Source: Corynebacterium freiburgense (GTDB taxonomy: Bacteria > Actinomycetota > Actinomycetes > Mycobacteriales > Mycobacteriaceae). Taken from it: a stretch of 64,000 bases of DNA. Shown here piece after piece: positions 9,687-18,083 of the stretch. Below the pieces are notes generated by a model. That model saw only the letters and a program-made list of their open reading frames with translations. It was not told where the DNA came from and ran no database searches. Where the stretch lies: assembly GCF_030408815.1 (NCBI RefSeq), contig NZ_CP047355.1, positions 1,860,001-1,924,000 on the forward strand. Direction: 5' to 3'. Numbering within the stretch: position 1 is the stretch's first letter; each line of letters begins with the position of its first letter. The translations under genes were made by a program, and so were the position numbers.

Positions 9687-9996
9687 GGGTGCTCCCTTTC
9701 TATATAAGAGTTTCGGTTTCAAACAAATACACAGGTTTTTATCCTGTGACCTAGCACCTTTTCCGGTCATAGCACCACGTAAAACATGGACCACGCCATG
9801 ATTCGTTTTTATATAAAGGCGCGCGTAGTCAGTCTGTGGAACATTGAGAATGTGCGCACACACTGCTGGCGGGAATTTTAGTCTGTTTCACACCATAGAA
9901 TCAAACTCAGTGGTTATTTTTTTCACAGCCACAGCGACTTTCCATGAATCGATACCACCTTGTGCACAGAAAGCACACTACTAAACCAAATACGCC
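9687..9996. promoter_or_regulatory. Divergent intergenic region with putative rpsB leader hairpin
   Basis: This 310-base gap carries the promoter region of rpsB (minus) and whatever starts the plus-strand M23 gene. A short hairpin CACAGG-loop-CCTGTG lies at 9730-9748 inside the likely rpsB 5' leader. An A/T run (ATATAA at 9811-9816) could be a minus-strand -10 element. Autoregulation of S2 through its leader is known in other bacteria; nothing here proves it. Confidence 0.35.
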
Positions 9997-10488
9997 ATGC
10001 ATACAACAGGCATAATCCCCCACACTCAAAGCATGTTAAGGATTTTCGGAATTATTGCTTTGCTTCCTTGCCTTGTTGGATATAGCAATCCAGTGACTGG
10101 CCAACCACACGTCACCCAAGTATTACGAGCATTCGATCCACCCGCAAAGCCTTGGCTGGCAGGGCACCGTGGTGTAGATCTAGCTGCCGACCCAGGTGCC
10201 CGGATATATGCCGCTGAGGATGGCGTGGTGGCGTTTGCAGGATTGGTAGCTGGCACGCCCGTTGTTTCGATTGACCATGCTGATGGGATTCGCACTACAT
10301 ACCAACCCGTATATGCTTGGGTTTCACCGGGAGATTCGGTTACTGAAGGTCAAGTTGTGGGAATCCTCGGCCAACCAATTGGGGAAGATATTGGCCTTCA
10401 CTGGGGTGCTCGCACCGATAAAGAAACCTATATAAACCCTCTTGGGTTACTTGATCACCCAGTTATTAGATTAAAACCCGTTTCCTAA
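9997..10488 (+). CDS. Secreted M23 (LytM-fold) protein, catalytic histidines replaced
   Basis: 163 residues with an N-terminal hydrophobic segment (about 14-28) that looks like a signal peptide, then a LytM-like domain. The zinc ligands are visible: His57 and Asp61 in HRGVDL, and His135 in LHWGAR. However, the first histidine of the usual HxH is Gly133, and the usual YxHL histidine site reads TYQPV. From memory, actinobacterial relatives encoded beside rpsB (the Rv2891 type) share this pattern, so it is probably a subfamily trait. It may bind peptidoglycan without cutting it. The start is unsure: ATG 9997 or ATG 10033, neither with a clear ribosome binding site. Confidence 0.8.
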   Translation: MHTTGIIPHTQSMLRIFGIIALLPCLVGYSNPVTGQPHVTQVLRAFDPPAKPWLAGHRGVDLAADPGARIYAAEDGVVAFAGLVAGTPVVSIDHADGIRTTYQPVYAWVSPGDSVTEGQVVGILGQPIGEDIGLHWGARTDKETYINPLGLLDHPVIRLKPVS

Positions 10489-11408
10489 GCCCGGGGATGC
10501 GCTTGGTTATATGCGGCTTTTAAACGTTCTGCACTCACATGCGTATAAATCTGCGTTGTTTGTAATGAAGAATGTCCTAGAACTTCTTGCACAATACGAA
10601 GATCAGCACCCCCATCGAGCAAATGTGTTGCGGCTGCATGCCGCAAGGTATGTGGAGTCACTCCCTGGTTGCCAGTACCCACTCCAGCACGCTCAACAAT
10701 CCGTCGGACTTGTCGCTGATCTATTCGCTTTCCACGCACTCCTACAAAAAGTGCAGGCTCGCCTTCTACCGCGAGTTCTTTTCGAACATCGAGCCAATCT
10801 TGCAATGCATGGGTTGCGGCATCACCAAAAGGCACAATGCGTTCCTTATTTCCCTTCCCAAGCACACGTGCGGTTTGGCGAACAAGATCGATATCTGAAG
10901 GGTCGAGGCCAGCTAGCTCAGCAACACGCATGCCGGTGGCATATAGCAATTCCAGCATTGCAATGTCCCGGCGCTGCTCTGGTCCTTCCCCTTCAACCGC
11001 TTCTTCGACAAGTTTGGCAGCGTCACGCACATTTAAGATTCGCGGTAATGTTCGACCATGTTTTGGGGTTGCCAACCGCGCTGCCGGATTATGAGCCAGA
11101 TATCCACGGCGCAGTGCCCATGTGCAAAATGCGCGTACTGCCGCTGTACGGCGCGCAAGTGTAGCCCGGCTTTTTTGCATATCGACGGCCTCAGCCAACC
11201 AGGCACGCAATCGGGTGAGGGTCAATTCATCCCATGTGGATATTTGCGCAAGCAAGGTATAGAGATCACTGCGGTAGGCGCGTATCGTTGCAGGCGATTT
11301 CCCCTCAACAAGAAGCAAATGTTCAAGAAAATCCTCTAGTGCTTCTAGCAATGCGGAAGGCGGTGCCGCTGTTTCCAGTGACACCGCCTTCTCGTCTGAC
11401 TCACCCAT
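10485..11408 (-). CDS. xerC: Tyrosine recombinase XerC
   Basis: Site-specific recombinase that resolves chromosome dimers at dif together with XerD. From the ATG at 11408 it has 307 residues, the normal size; an upstream TTG at 11462 has no ribosome binding site. The N-terminal SAM-like DNA-binding domain (about 20-105) is followed by the catalytic domain with TGMRVAEL (Arg I), HTLRHAAATHLL (His-x-x-Arg), LGHSS and the nucleophile Tyr in TQIYTHVS. It is housekeeping, not a phage integrase: it sits in the dprA-xerC-rpsB neighbourhood conserved in the genus. Confidence 0.95.
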   Translation of the reverse strand: MGESDEKAVSLETAAPPSALLEALEDFLEHLLLVEGKSPATIRAYRSDLYTLLAQISTWDELTLTRLRAWLAEAVDMQKSRATLARRTAAVRAFCTWALRRGYLAHNPAARLATPKHGRTLPRILNVRDAAKLVEEAVEGEGPEQRRDIAMLELLYATGMRVAELAGLDPSDIDLVRQTARVLGKGNKERIVPFGDAATHALQDWLDVRKELAVEGEPALFVGVRGKRIDQRQVRRIVERAGVGTGNQGVTPHTLRHAAATHLLDGGADLRIVQEVLGHSSLQTTQIYTHVSAERLKAAYNQAHPRA

Positions 11409-11589
11409 AATGCATAACCCTAGCGTCCAGAGTTCCTCTTGAAAAGAAGTCCTCTTCGGCAAATGTTTAAGGAACCAGCCCGAACCCTAAACACTGCTAC
11501 TTAGGCTTGCCTGTCCAACTTTAGATTGATTTTCCGTCTTTGGCAAGGGTTACCTCAAAAGTATTATCGCCATCCCCGAAAACTACACC

Positions 11590-12765
11590 TTATCCGCAGC
11601 TAGAATCCGAAGTATTCACCCGCACCCAACCAGTGCCTATACGCTCAACGATATTACGTTTTGCCAGTTCAACAAGGATATGTACCGTTAATGTCAAAGG
11701 CAGTCCTGCGGCATAGGCCACATTGGGGGTATCCACAGGCTTCCCTCCTAACGCATCGAAAATGCGTAATTCTGTTCGGCTTAAACCTGCAATCGGAGTA
11801 CCCGCAAATTGAAGTTCGTACTGCTCTTCTACATCAAGTGAGCCCATTGCACCCAAGAGTGATCGAATCTCATCCGAACTCGTGACCAATTGTGCGCCGC
11901 CTTTTCGGATACGTTCATGGCATCCCAGTGAACCAGTACCGGTAATTGGGCCGGGCACCGCCATAGCCACACGTCCTAAACCTTCAGCCCAACTCAATGT
12001 ATTTAAAGCACCAGAACGCCATGCTGCTTCCACAATGACCGTGCCTTTTGCACATGCCGCTACTAGCCGATTCCTAGTAAGAAACCGATGCCTCGCAGGT
12101 GGGGTTCCAGGAGGGTATTCGGTCATTATGCTGCCTTGTTCAGCAATTTGATTAAAGAGTTTGCCATTTCGCGCTGGATACGTTCGATCGAGGCCACATG
12201 ACTGGATTAATACCGTAGGCCCACCCTGTTCAAGAGCAGTTTGGTGGGCAATGGTATCAATACCAAGCGCCCCGCCAGACACAATGGTCCATTGGTGTGC
12301 CACCAATCCACGGACAAGTAGTTCGGTAGCGTCTCGCCCATAGCGCGAAATTGCTCGGGTGCCCACCACCGCGACCGCTTGTGCAGTAAGTGACTGAATA
12401 TCCCTACCGCGGACCCAAAGTACATGCGGAGGCACCGCGTCTGCTTGATAGCTACGAATATGCTCACTCCGCCCACTTTCCGCAAAACCAAACGCTTGAT
12501 CGAATTGCTCATGTGGCCATTCATTATCATCGGGTGTAATCAGACGCCCACCTAGCTCAGCGCAAAGAGCCAAATCTTGTGCGGCCCGATTCCAGGAATA
12601 TCGAGTAGCGGTTTCTTGAAGCAATGGCCCAATCCAAGATTCCCTATTTTGTATTCCATAGGCAATGCGTTCAGCATCATGACCTTGCCGAAATAATGTT
12701 TGCAAGTTTCGGCTTGGCCCCTCCACAACCCGCGATAAATACGCCCATGCTTCCTGCCGATTCAC
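11590..12765 (-). CDS. dprA: DNA-processing protein DprA
   Basis: 391 residues. The Rossmann-like DprA/Smf core is clear: VVGTRAISRYGRD, then IVSGGALGIDTIAHQTALE, VLIQSCGLDRTYPARN and FLTRNRLVAACAKGTVIVEA. A C-terminal winged-helix-like region follows (TELRIFDALGGKPVDTPNVA). DprA loads RecA onto incoming single-stranded DNA; in corynebacteria natural transformation is not established, so its role there is unclear. The start is GTG and overlaps the comM stop as GTGA, which indicates coupled translation. Confidence 0.95.
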   Translation of the reverse strand: MNRQEAWAYLSRVVEGPSRNLQTLFRQGHDAERIAYGIQNRESWIGPLLQETATRYSWNRAAQDLALCAELGGRLITPDDNEWPHEQFDQAFGFAESGRSEHIRSYQADAVPPHVLWVRGRDIQSLTAQAVAVVGTRAISRYGRDATELLVRGLVAHQWTIVSGGALGIDTIAHQTALEQGGPTVLIQSCGLDRTYPARNGKLFNQIAEQGSIMTEYPPGTPPARHRFLTRNRLVAACAKGTVIVEAAWRSGALNTLSWAEGLGRVAMAVPGPITGTGSLGCHERIRKGGAQLVTSSDEIRSLLGAMGSLDVEEQYELQFAGTPIAGLSRTELRIFDALGGKPVDTPNVAYAAGLPLTLTVHILVELAKRNIVERIGTGWVRVNTSDSSCG

Positions 12766-14249
12766 TGCAATCCCTCCCGAAATTCTAATGCCTGTGCCAT
12801 ATGGTCTAAATCAGGTTTCACTTTTCCCGCCAAATCACATAGTGTCCAAGCGACTTTGAGTGCCCGATCCACTCCCCGCTGACTGACTTTCCCATCACCT
12901 AGCACTGCAATGAGATATGCCATTGCAGCATCATCTGCGGGGTATTCACGGCGCAATACATGTGGATTCATCGCCGCATTTACACAGCCAAACCTGCGCT
13001 TAGCCCGATCGCGTGCCAATGCTATACGCTCCGCAATAACGGCGGATGGCTCGGCGTCGTCACGGAAAATTGCGCCCTGTGCATGCGTCCGCACAAACAC
13101 ATCAAGCCGATCGCGCAGCGGCCCCGAAATATTCTGTAAATATCGCGCGCGTTTCGACGCCGCACACCGACACTCGTGCGCATGTTCAGCACCACAATGA
13201 CATGGGTTTGCGGCAAGAACCAGCTGGAAACGAGCCGGAAATAATACCTCCCTACGCGCCCTTACTAAACGTACACACCCATCCTCCAAAGGAGTGCGCA
13301 AACTATCCAAGATATTCGCCGGAATTTCACTTACCTCATCTAAAAACAACACTCCATAATGCGCTAAACTCACCGCACCTGGTTTCGGATTTCCGGAACC
13401 ACCACCCAATAACGCCGCGCGAGTAACACTATGGTGTGGAGCCACAAAAGGAGCTGTGCGCACCGGCCCCAAAAAACTCTGCCCCGCTACCGAATGTACT
13501 GTTGTAGCCTCAATACACTGTTGCAATTCCAATGGTGGCAATAAACCTGGCAAACGCGCCGCCAACATAGATTTTCCGGAACCTGGCGGACCCAGCAACA
13601 TCATATGGTGACCACCTGCAGCTGCAACCTCAAACCCAAATTTGGCTTCCTTCTGCCCCGCAACATCCGCCATATCTGGGCTGGTTCGCACACGTTCATT
13701 GGACTGGTACTCCACAGATGGCAATTCACTAAGGCCCTGCGCCCATGCAAAAACTTCCGGCAAATTCCTGCCTATAAGCACTATGGGAGCATCCACTAAT
13801 GATGCTTCTGCTGCATTTCCTTCCGGCACTACCACCGTGGAAAATCCGTAATCACGGGCCGCCAAAAGAATCGGTAATAACCCCTGGATTGGTCGTAATG
13901 AGCCATCTAAACCGAGCTCACCAACCACCAAGGAACCCCGCAGGCGAGCAAGCGTTTCAGGATCTTTAGATGCAGCCCCCAATACCGATAATGCAATTGC
14001 TAAATCAAAATGTGAACCTGATTTCCGCAAACTTGCAGGCGATAAACTCACCACGATTTTGGTTTTAGGCCATGGCAAATTCGCATAATTTACCGCCGAG
14101 CGAATGCGCTCTCGGGATTCCCCAATCGCGGTATCCGCTAGCCCAACAATATGGGTTCCTGGCAACCCAACACCAATATTTGCCTCAACCTCAACAATAT
14201 TGGCTTCCACACCCACAACCATTGCGGAAAACGCTTTACCAAGCGCCAT
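12762..14249 (-). CDS. comM: ComM/YifB-type AAA+ ATPase (Mg-chelatase-like)
   Basis: 495 residues from the ATG at 14249 (ribosome binding site GGGTGG; the longer frame adds 12 non-conserved residues). An N-terminal Lon-like domain (SLSPASLRKSGSHFDLAIAL) precedes the Mg-chelatase AAA+ domain: Walker A GPPGSGKSMLAARLPGLLPP, Walker B LFLDEVSEI. A C-terminal Mg-chelatase subunit-like region follows. ComM is a hexameric helicase that promotes branch migration during integration of transforming DNA. It overlaps yraN by 14 bases upstream and dprA by 4 downstream. Confidence 0.94.
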   Translation of the reverse strand: MALGKAFSAMVVGVEANIVEVEANIGVGLPGTHIVGLADTAIGESRERIRSAVNYANLPWPKTKIVVSLSPASLRKSGSHFDLAIALSVLGAASKDPETLARLRGSLVVGELGLDGSLRPIQGLLPILLAARDYGFSTVVVPEGNAAEASLVDAPIVLIGRNLPEVFAWAQGLSELPSVEYQSNERVRTSPDMADVAGQKEAKFGFEVAAAGGHHMMLLGPPGSGKSMLAARLPGLLPPLELQQCIEATTVHSVAGQSFLGPVRTAPFVAPHHSVTRAALLGGGSGNPKPGAVSLAHYGVLFLDEVSEIPANILDSLRTPLEDGCVRLVRARREVLFPARFQLVLAANPCHCGAEHAHECRCAASKRARYLQNISGPLRDRLDVFVRTHAQGAIFRDDAEPSAVIAERIALARDRAKRRFGCVNAAMNPHVLRREYPADDAAMAYLIAVLGDGKVSQRGVDRALKVAWTLCDLAGKVKPDLDHMAQALEFREGLQ

Positions 14250-14604
14250 GTTCCACCCCAATAAAATGCTCGAACACCGGGCCATTCGAGGTGAGCTCTA
14301 CGACTAGGACGTCGAAACGCACAGCTGAATAGAACTCCTTCGAATCCAGCAGCCATTGGGCGGCCGCTTTTCTCATCCGCGCAAACTTCGCCGGAGTCAC
14401 CGCCTCCGCAGTACCAAATGACCTCCCCAAACGGGTTTTAACTTCCACCACAACCAATACGCCATCCAACGAGGTCACCAACAGATCTAGCTCCCCGCAC
14501 CGATATCGAACATTCTGGGCCGCGAGCCGAAATCCCTGTTGAAGAAAAAACCCTAATGCGGCATTTTCACCCTGCATCCCAACAACCGCATTATGCGTAG
14601 CCAC
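14236..14604 (-). CDS. YraN family (UPF0102) nuclease-fold protein
   Basis: 122 residues with the restriction-endonuclease-like motif of the family: GELDLLV, then VVVEVKTR (Asp, Glu-x-Lys). GENAALGFFLQQGFRLAAQN is the N-terminal block. The function is not established; a nuclease role in recombination is inferred from fold and from its conserved position beside comM and dprA. The GTG start has GGAG nine bases upstream. The end overlaps the comM start by 14 bases. Confidence 0.9.
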   Translation of the reverse strand: MATHNAVVGMQGENAALGFFLQQGFRLAAQNVRYRCGELDLLVTSLDGVLVVVEVKTRLGRSFGTAEAVTPAKFARMRKAAAQWLLDSKEFYSAVRFDVLVVELTSNGPVFEHFIGVEHGAW

Positions 14605-14818
14605 ACCAATACTCCTTTATTTCAACTGCAAAACTCCTACCACCTTGTGACTAAACCCAATGCAAATGAAAAAACACAGGTCCAACAGCACAAAACACTG
14701 CAAACCTGTGTACAACATGGTCAATTCCACAACCGCGGCGGCCCAATCAACCGTAATGGTTGACAATGCCCCCGAAAGGCCCCGAAACTGGAGGGTCGGG
14801 AATAGAAGATACCGCCAG

Positions 14819-15124
14819 CTAATCCGGAATAATCATCTCCGGTTTATCCAACTCTTCAATATTGACGTCCTTATATGTAATCACTCGAACATAGCGCACA
14901 AAGCGGGCAGCCCGATACATATCCCACACCCATGCATCAGACATTCGAACCTCATAGTAGACATCACCATTGGCGGTATGCGGGATAAGCTCGACGGCAT
15001 TCGCTAAATAGAATCTACGTTCGGTTTCCACAACATATGAGAATTGGCTGACGACGTCCCGGTACTCGCGATATAACGAAAGCTCGACCTCAGCCTCATA
15101 ATTGTCAAGATCTTCAGCACTCAT
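14819..15124 (-). CDS. DUF2469 family protein
   Basis: 101 residues from the ATG at 15124, which has AAGGTGG upstream and gives the typical start MSAEDLDNYEAEVELSLYRE. The protein is acidic and soluble, with the conserved block FSYVVETERRFYLAN. It is found throughout mycobacteria and corynebacteria between rnhB and yraN; no function is known. It begins about 27 bases after rnhB and is probably in the lepB-rnhB transcript. Confidence 0.9.
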   Translation of the reverse strand: MSAEDLDNYEAEVELSLYREYRDVVSQFSYVVETERRFYLANAVELIPHTANGDVYYEVRMSDAWVWDMYRAARFVRYVRVITYKDVNIEELDKPEMIIPD

Positions 15125-15151
15125 TACATCCACCTTTCCTACCGAAAACAA

Positions 15152-15802
15152 CTAGCCATTACGCCCCAGCCAAGCCTGATGCGCCGCAGCTACATTCGCA
15201 TAACTGTAGCGGTGCACCGGAGAGCCACCGTGGAGGCGCACCGCATCCATATGCACCCGAGTTCCATACCCTTTATGAGAAACGAAACCATATTCAGGAT
15301 AATCCACATCAAGTTCTTCCATCAGCATGTCACGCGCATGTTTCGCAAGCACACTCGCAGCCGCAATACACCTCGCAGCAGCATCCCCACCCACCACCGG
15401 CAACGAGGGACACCGCAAGCCTGGAACACGCAGAGCATCCGTAAGCACATAGCCCGGGGCGACGTCGAGAAGCGCCACCACGCGGCGCATGCCGGAAACA
15501 TTAGCGTGTTGAATACCCTCACGATCAATTTCTTCGGCTGAAATATGCAATACCTCCCAGGCAAGCGCAAACCGTTGAATCAATGGCGCAAGTTCAGCCC
15601 TACGCGATGGCGAAAGTTTCTTTGAATCCGTGAGCGTAGATAACTCATGAATTGGACGCTCCGGAAGAATACATGCAGCAATTGTAATCGGCCCAGCACA
15701 AGCACCACGGCCCGCCTCGTCAACACCAGCAACCGGCCCTAAACCATGCCGAACAAGCGCCACCTCGAATGTGCGCAAATACTGTAACCGACGCAGCGCC
15801 AC
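15152..15802 (-). CDS. rnhB: Ribonuclease HII
   Basis: 216 residues. Removes ribonucleotides embedded in DNA. The metal-binding core is visible as GVDEAGRGACAGP, then TDSKKLSPSRR, and a later Asp in LTDALRVPG. VSHKGYGTRVHMDAV is the C-terminal conserved block. The start is GTG and shares one base with the lepB stop (TAGTG), so translation is coupled to lepB. Confidence 0.96.
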   Translation of the reverse strand: MALRRLQYLRTFEVALVRHGLGPVAGVDEAGRGACAGPITIAACILPERPIHELSTLTDSKKLSPSRRAELAPLIQRFALAWEVLHISAEEIDREGIQHANVSGMRRVVALLDVAPGYVLTDALRVPGLRCPSLPVVGGDAAARCIAAASVLAKHARDMLMEELDVDYPEYGFVSHKGYGTRVHMDAVRLHGGSPVHRYSYANVAAAHQAWLGRNG

Positions 15803-16605
15803 TACTTTTGAATATCCGGATCCTCGACCGCGCCAAAACGACCCAGTGGTAAGAAAATTCCCTGAACCTTGCCCACCACATTCGACTCCGGAATTGTGCC
15901 CTGATACTGATCACCAAGATGGTAACGAGAATCAGCAGAATTCGTACGGTTATCCCCCATCATAAAAAGATGACCGGCGGGCACTGTGATTGGGCCGAAA
16001 TAAGGGCCGCCACAAGCCTCAGAGCCTGTACGAGGTTCCACCGCATGCGCAGGAGGCTGCAAAATATATGAGGAGTCAATCACCTTGCCATCGACCTTGA
16101 CGCCCTCATCCCCCTCCTGGCAAGAAATTGTCTGCCCACCAGTAGCAACAACACGTTTGACCAATGTATTTTCATCTGGTGCAATTAACCCAATATACGA
16201 ACCCAGATTTTCCAAACCGCGGATAATAGTGTTCTCCGAGCGCTGCGACGTAAAGTTATTATTCCAGCTCTCTGTGCCAACAAACACCACAACATCGCCA
16301 GGCTCAGGATCAGAAATCTTATACGCGATCTTATCCACCCAAATACGATCACCACTACACCCCGGACAACCGTGCAATGTCGGCTCCATCGACTGGCTGG
16401 GAATCAAATACAAACGGCCAATAAACGTATGCACCACAAACATCAACGCAAACGTAATCAACATAACCACTGGTATTTCGATATACCAAGGGGCAGGCTG
16501 CTTTTCCTCATCCTTGCGCTTAAAAAACTTACGGGACGAAGAATCTTGTGAAGAGCCTTGTGAAGAAGATGACGAAGGCGAAGCCGCGGAATTCTGATCG
16601 GTCAC
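15802..16605 (-). CDS. lepB: Signal peptidase I
   Basis: 267 residues. Cleaves signal peptides of Sec and Tat substrates at the outer face of the membrane. A Ser/Glu/Lys-rich cytoplasmic head of about 38 residues precedes one membrane segment (IPVVMLITFALMFVVHTFIG). The catalytic Ser lies in IPSQSMEPTL and the Lys in VKRVVATGG; GDNRTNSADSR is the third signature box. The GTG start has only a weak ribosome binding site. Followed by rnhB with a one-base overlap. Confidence 0.96.
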   Translation of the reverse strand: MTDQNSAASPSSSSSQGSSQDSSSRKFFKRKDEEKQPAPWYIEIPVVMLITFALMFVVHTFIGRLYLIPSQSMEPTLHGCPGCSGDRIWVDKIAYKISDPEPGDVVVFVGTESWNNNFTSQRSENTIIRGLENLGSYIGLIAPDENTLVKRVVATGGQTISCQEGDEGVKVDGKVIDSSYILQPPAHAVEPRTGSEACGGPYFGPITVPAGHLFMMGDNRTNSADSRYHLGDQYQGTIPESNVVGKVQGIFLPLGRFGAVEDPDIQK

Positions 16606-16650
16606 GGGGGTCTACGATACCACCTTAAGAAACCGGGGGAGATACACAAA

Positions 16651-16692
16651 CCCCTCGAAACCAAACCACATTGAATGCTTGGTTCCGAGGGG
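16651..16692 (-). terminator. Intrinsic terminator of rplS
   Basis: On the minus strand CCCCTCGGAACCAA pairs with TTGGTTTCGAGGGG around a 14-base loop and is followed by TTTGTG. It lies 20 bases past the rplS stop and just before lepB. Confidence 0.9.
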
Positions 16693-16712
16693 CATAAAAA
16701 GCGATGTTTAAA

Positions 16713-17054
16713 TTAGCGCTTTTCCTTAATCTTGGCGGCTTTACCGCGCAGATTACGCAGGTAGTACAGCTTAGCGCGACGAACCTTACCGCGAGAAACG
16801 ACCTCGATCGTGTCAATATTCGGGGAATGCACAGGGAATGTACGCTCCACACCAATACCGAAAGAAATCTTACGGACAGTAAAGGTCTCACGAATGCCAC
16901 CATTCTGGCGGCGAATAACAACACCCTTGAAGACCTGGATACGAGACTTATCGCCTTCAATAACCTTTACGTGGACATTCACGGTATCGCCCGGACGGAA
17001 ATCCGGGATATCGTCGCGCAATTGCGCGGCATCGACTTTGTCGAGAATATTCAT
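16713..17054 (-). CDS. rplS: 50S ribosomal protein L19
   Basis: 113 residues, the standard length. The blocks [37 protein letters not shown] and [16 protein letters not shown] are characteristic. It lies alone between its own terminator and a 190-base leader region, apart from trmD, with which it is an operon in many other bacteria. Confidence 0.98.
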   Translation of the reverse strand: MNILDKVDAAQLRDDIPDFRPGDTVNVHVKVIEGDKSRIQVFKGVVIRRQNGGIRETFTVRKISFGIGVERTFPVHSPNIDTIEVVSRGKVRRAKLYYLRNLRGKAAKIKEKR

Positions 17055-17246
17055 AAGGATAAACCCTTTTCACTTCAAGAACAGAGGAACCTAGCGGCAC
17101 TTCCATAACGGCGCTCGGCCGGTTCATGTCCGGAACAATATAGCCGCCACTCACCAGACCAAACCAGCGAGAAGACAACTGCAATATTATGCCCTACCCA
17201 GCAACCTACTAGCAAGACAACAGAGAAAGTCAAGGAAAGGCAGTGC

Positions 17247-18020
17247 TTAAAGTGCTTCAGCAATTACGCGCATTTGCAGAATGACAGTTTGACTCGGGGC
17301 GACACCAACACCCAATAAACCTTCTCCAAGAAGGGCTGGCTCAACACAAATAAATTGTGACCACTGTTTTCCAATCTCTGGCATTGCTTCGCCCAGCACT
17401 GAGCCAGGATTCCATACAACAAAGCTATCGTGACCAGTGGCTTCAATAACTATTCTGCGCCCTGCGGTTTGATCAACAATTACTGCTCTAGAGGCGGCCG
17501 GAGTAATTATCCGATCGAACTCTCCTGCGATTTTTAGTTCGCCGCTATGAGGTACGTGCTCATTGTTTTCTCGGTCATAAATATCCACTTCACCAAGCTC
17601 TTGCACTGCAATATCGGCGATATTGCTAATACTGAAATATGGGTGAAATGCCATTTGTATTGGGCGCTCGTGATCCGCACGATTTGTTGCTTCATATCGA
17701 AGAGCAAATCCGTTTTCTAATTGGGTGAGGGTTACTTGAAGAGCCCAATCATCATAAGCAAGCCTGGCTTGTGCGCCATTATCGCTAAGTTCCCAATTAC
17801 TAATTCGAGCCCAGCCGTGACTCGGGTTTTGATTAGTAAGGCCTGCGAACCAAGGGCCAATAATTGGCACACCTCCACGAATCGCCTTTGGGCCTTGGAG
17901 TGCGTCAGCAGGAATGTTTTGGCTAAGCCATAGCAGGTCACCGGTAGCGGTAGGGGCCGAAACTAAGTGGGCTCCATGCGCAAGCAGGTGAGTCGGTAAT
18001 GATTCAATCATGGCTTCCAT
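17247..18020 (-). CDS. D-hexose-6-phosphate mutarotase (YeaD-type aldose 1-epimerase)
   Basis: 257 residues. Interconverts the anomers of glucose-6-phosphate and related sugars. Seen: RGGVPIIGPWFAG with the substrate-binding Arg, SHGWARISNW with the first catalytic His, FHPYFSI with the second, and FICVEPALL with the catalytic Glu. Lengths and motifs fit the YeaD branch of the galactose-mutarotase fold. The start could also be the ATG three codons on. It is transcribed away from the CobW gene and ends about 190 bases before the rplS start. Confidence 0.88.
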   Translation of the reverse strand: MEAMIESLPTHLLAHGAHLVSAPTATGDLLWLSQNIPADALQGPKAIRGGVPIIGPWFAGLTNQNPSHGWARISNWELSDNGAQARLAYDDWALQVTLTQLENGFALRYEATNRADHERPIQMAFHPYFSISNIADIAVQELGEVDIYDRENNEHVPHSGELKIAGEFDRIITPAASRAVIVDQTAGRRIVIEATGHDSFVVWNPGSVLGEAMPEIGKQWSQFICVEPALLGEGLLGVGVAPSQTVILQMRVIAEAL

Positions 18021-18056
18021 TGTTCAACGAAGCTTCTCAATTCGCACATAAAAAAA

Positions 18057-18079
18057 TTAACGAAAACTGTTATCATTAA
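18057..18079 (+). promoter_or_regulatory. Zur-like operator upstream of the CobW gene
   Basis: An imperfect palindrome of 11-base arms about a central T: TTAACGAAAAC, then GTTATCATTAA, with nine of eleven positions complementary. This resembles actinobacterial Zur boxes (AATGAAAA-type arms). Its last base is only four bases before the ATG of the CobW GTPase gene, a place where a repressor would block transcription. Zinc control of such GTPases is well established in the genus; the site itself is an inference. Confidence 0.6.
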
Positions 18080-18083
18080 GCCC

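Noticed and set aside
10485..11408. Tyrosine recombinase as evidence for a prophage or integrative element
   Set aside because: Length, sequence and place beside dprA match chromosomal XerC; there are no phage genes or attachment repeats nearby.
17075..17263. 62-codon minus-strand frame between the mutarotase gene and rplS
   Set aside because: It overlaps the mutarotase end, has no ribosome binding site, and lies in the rplS leader; no convincing leader-peptide logic is seen.
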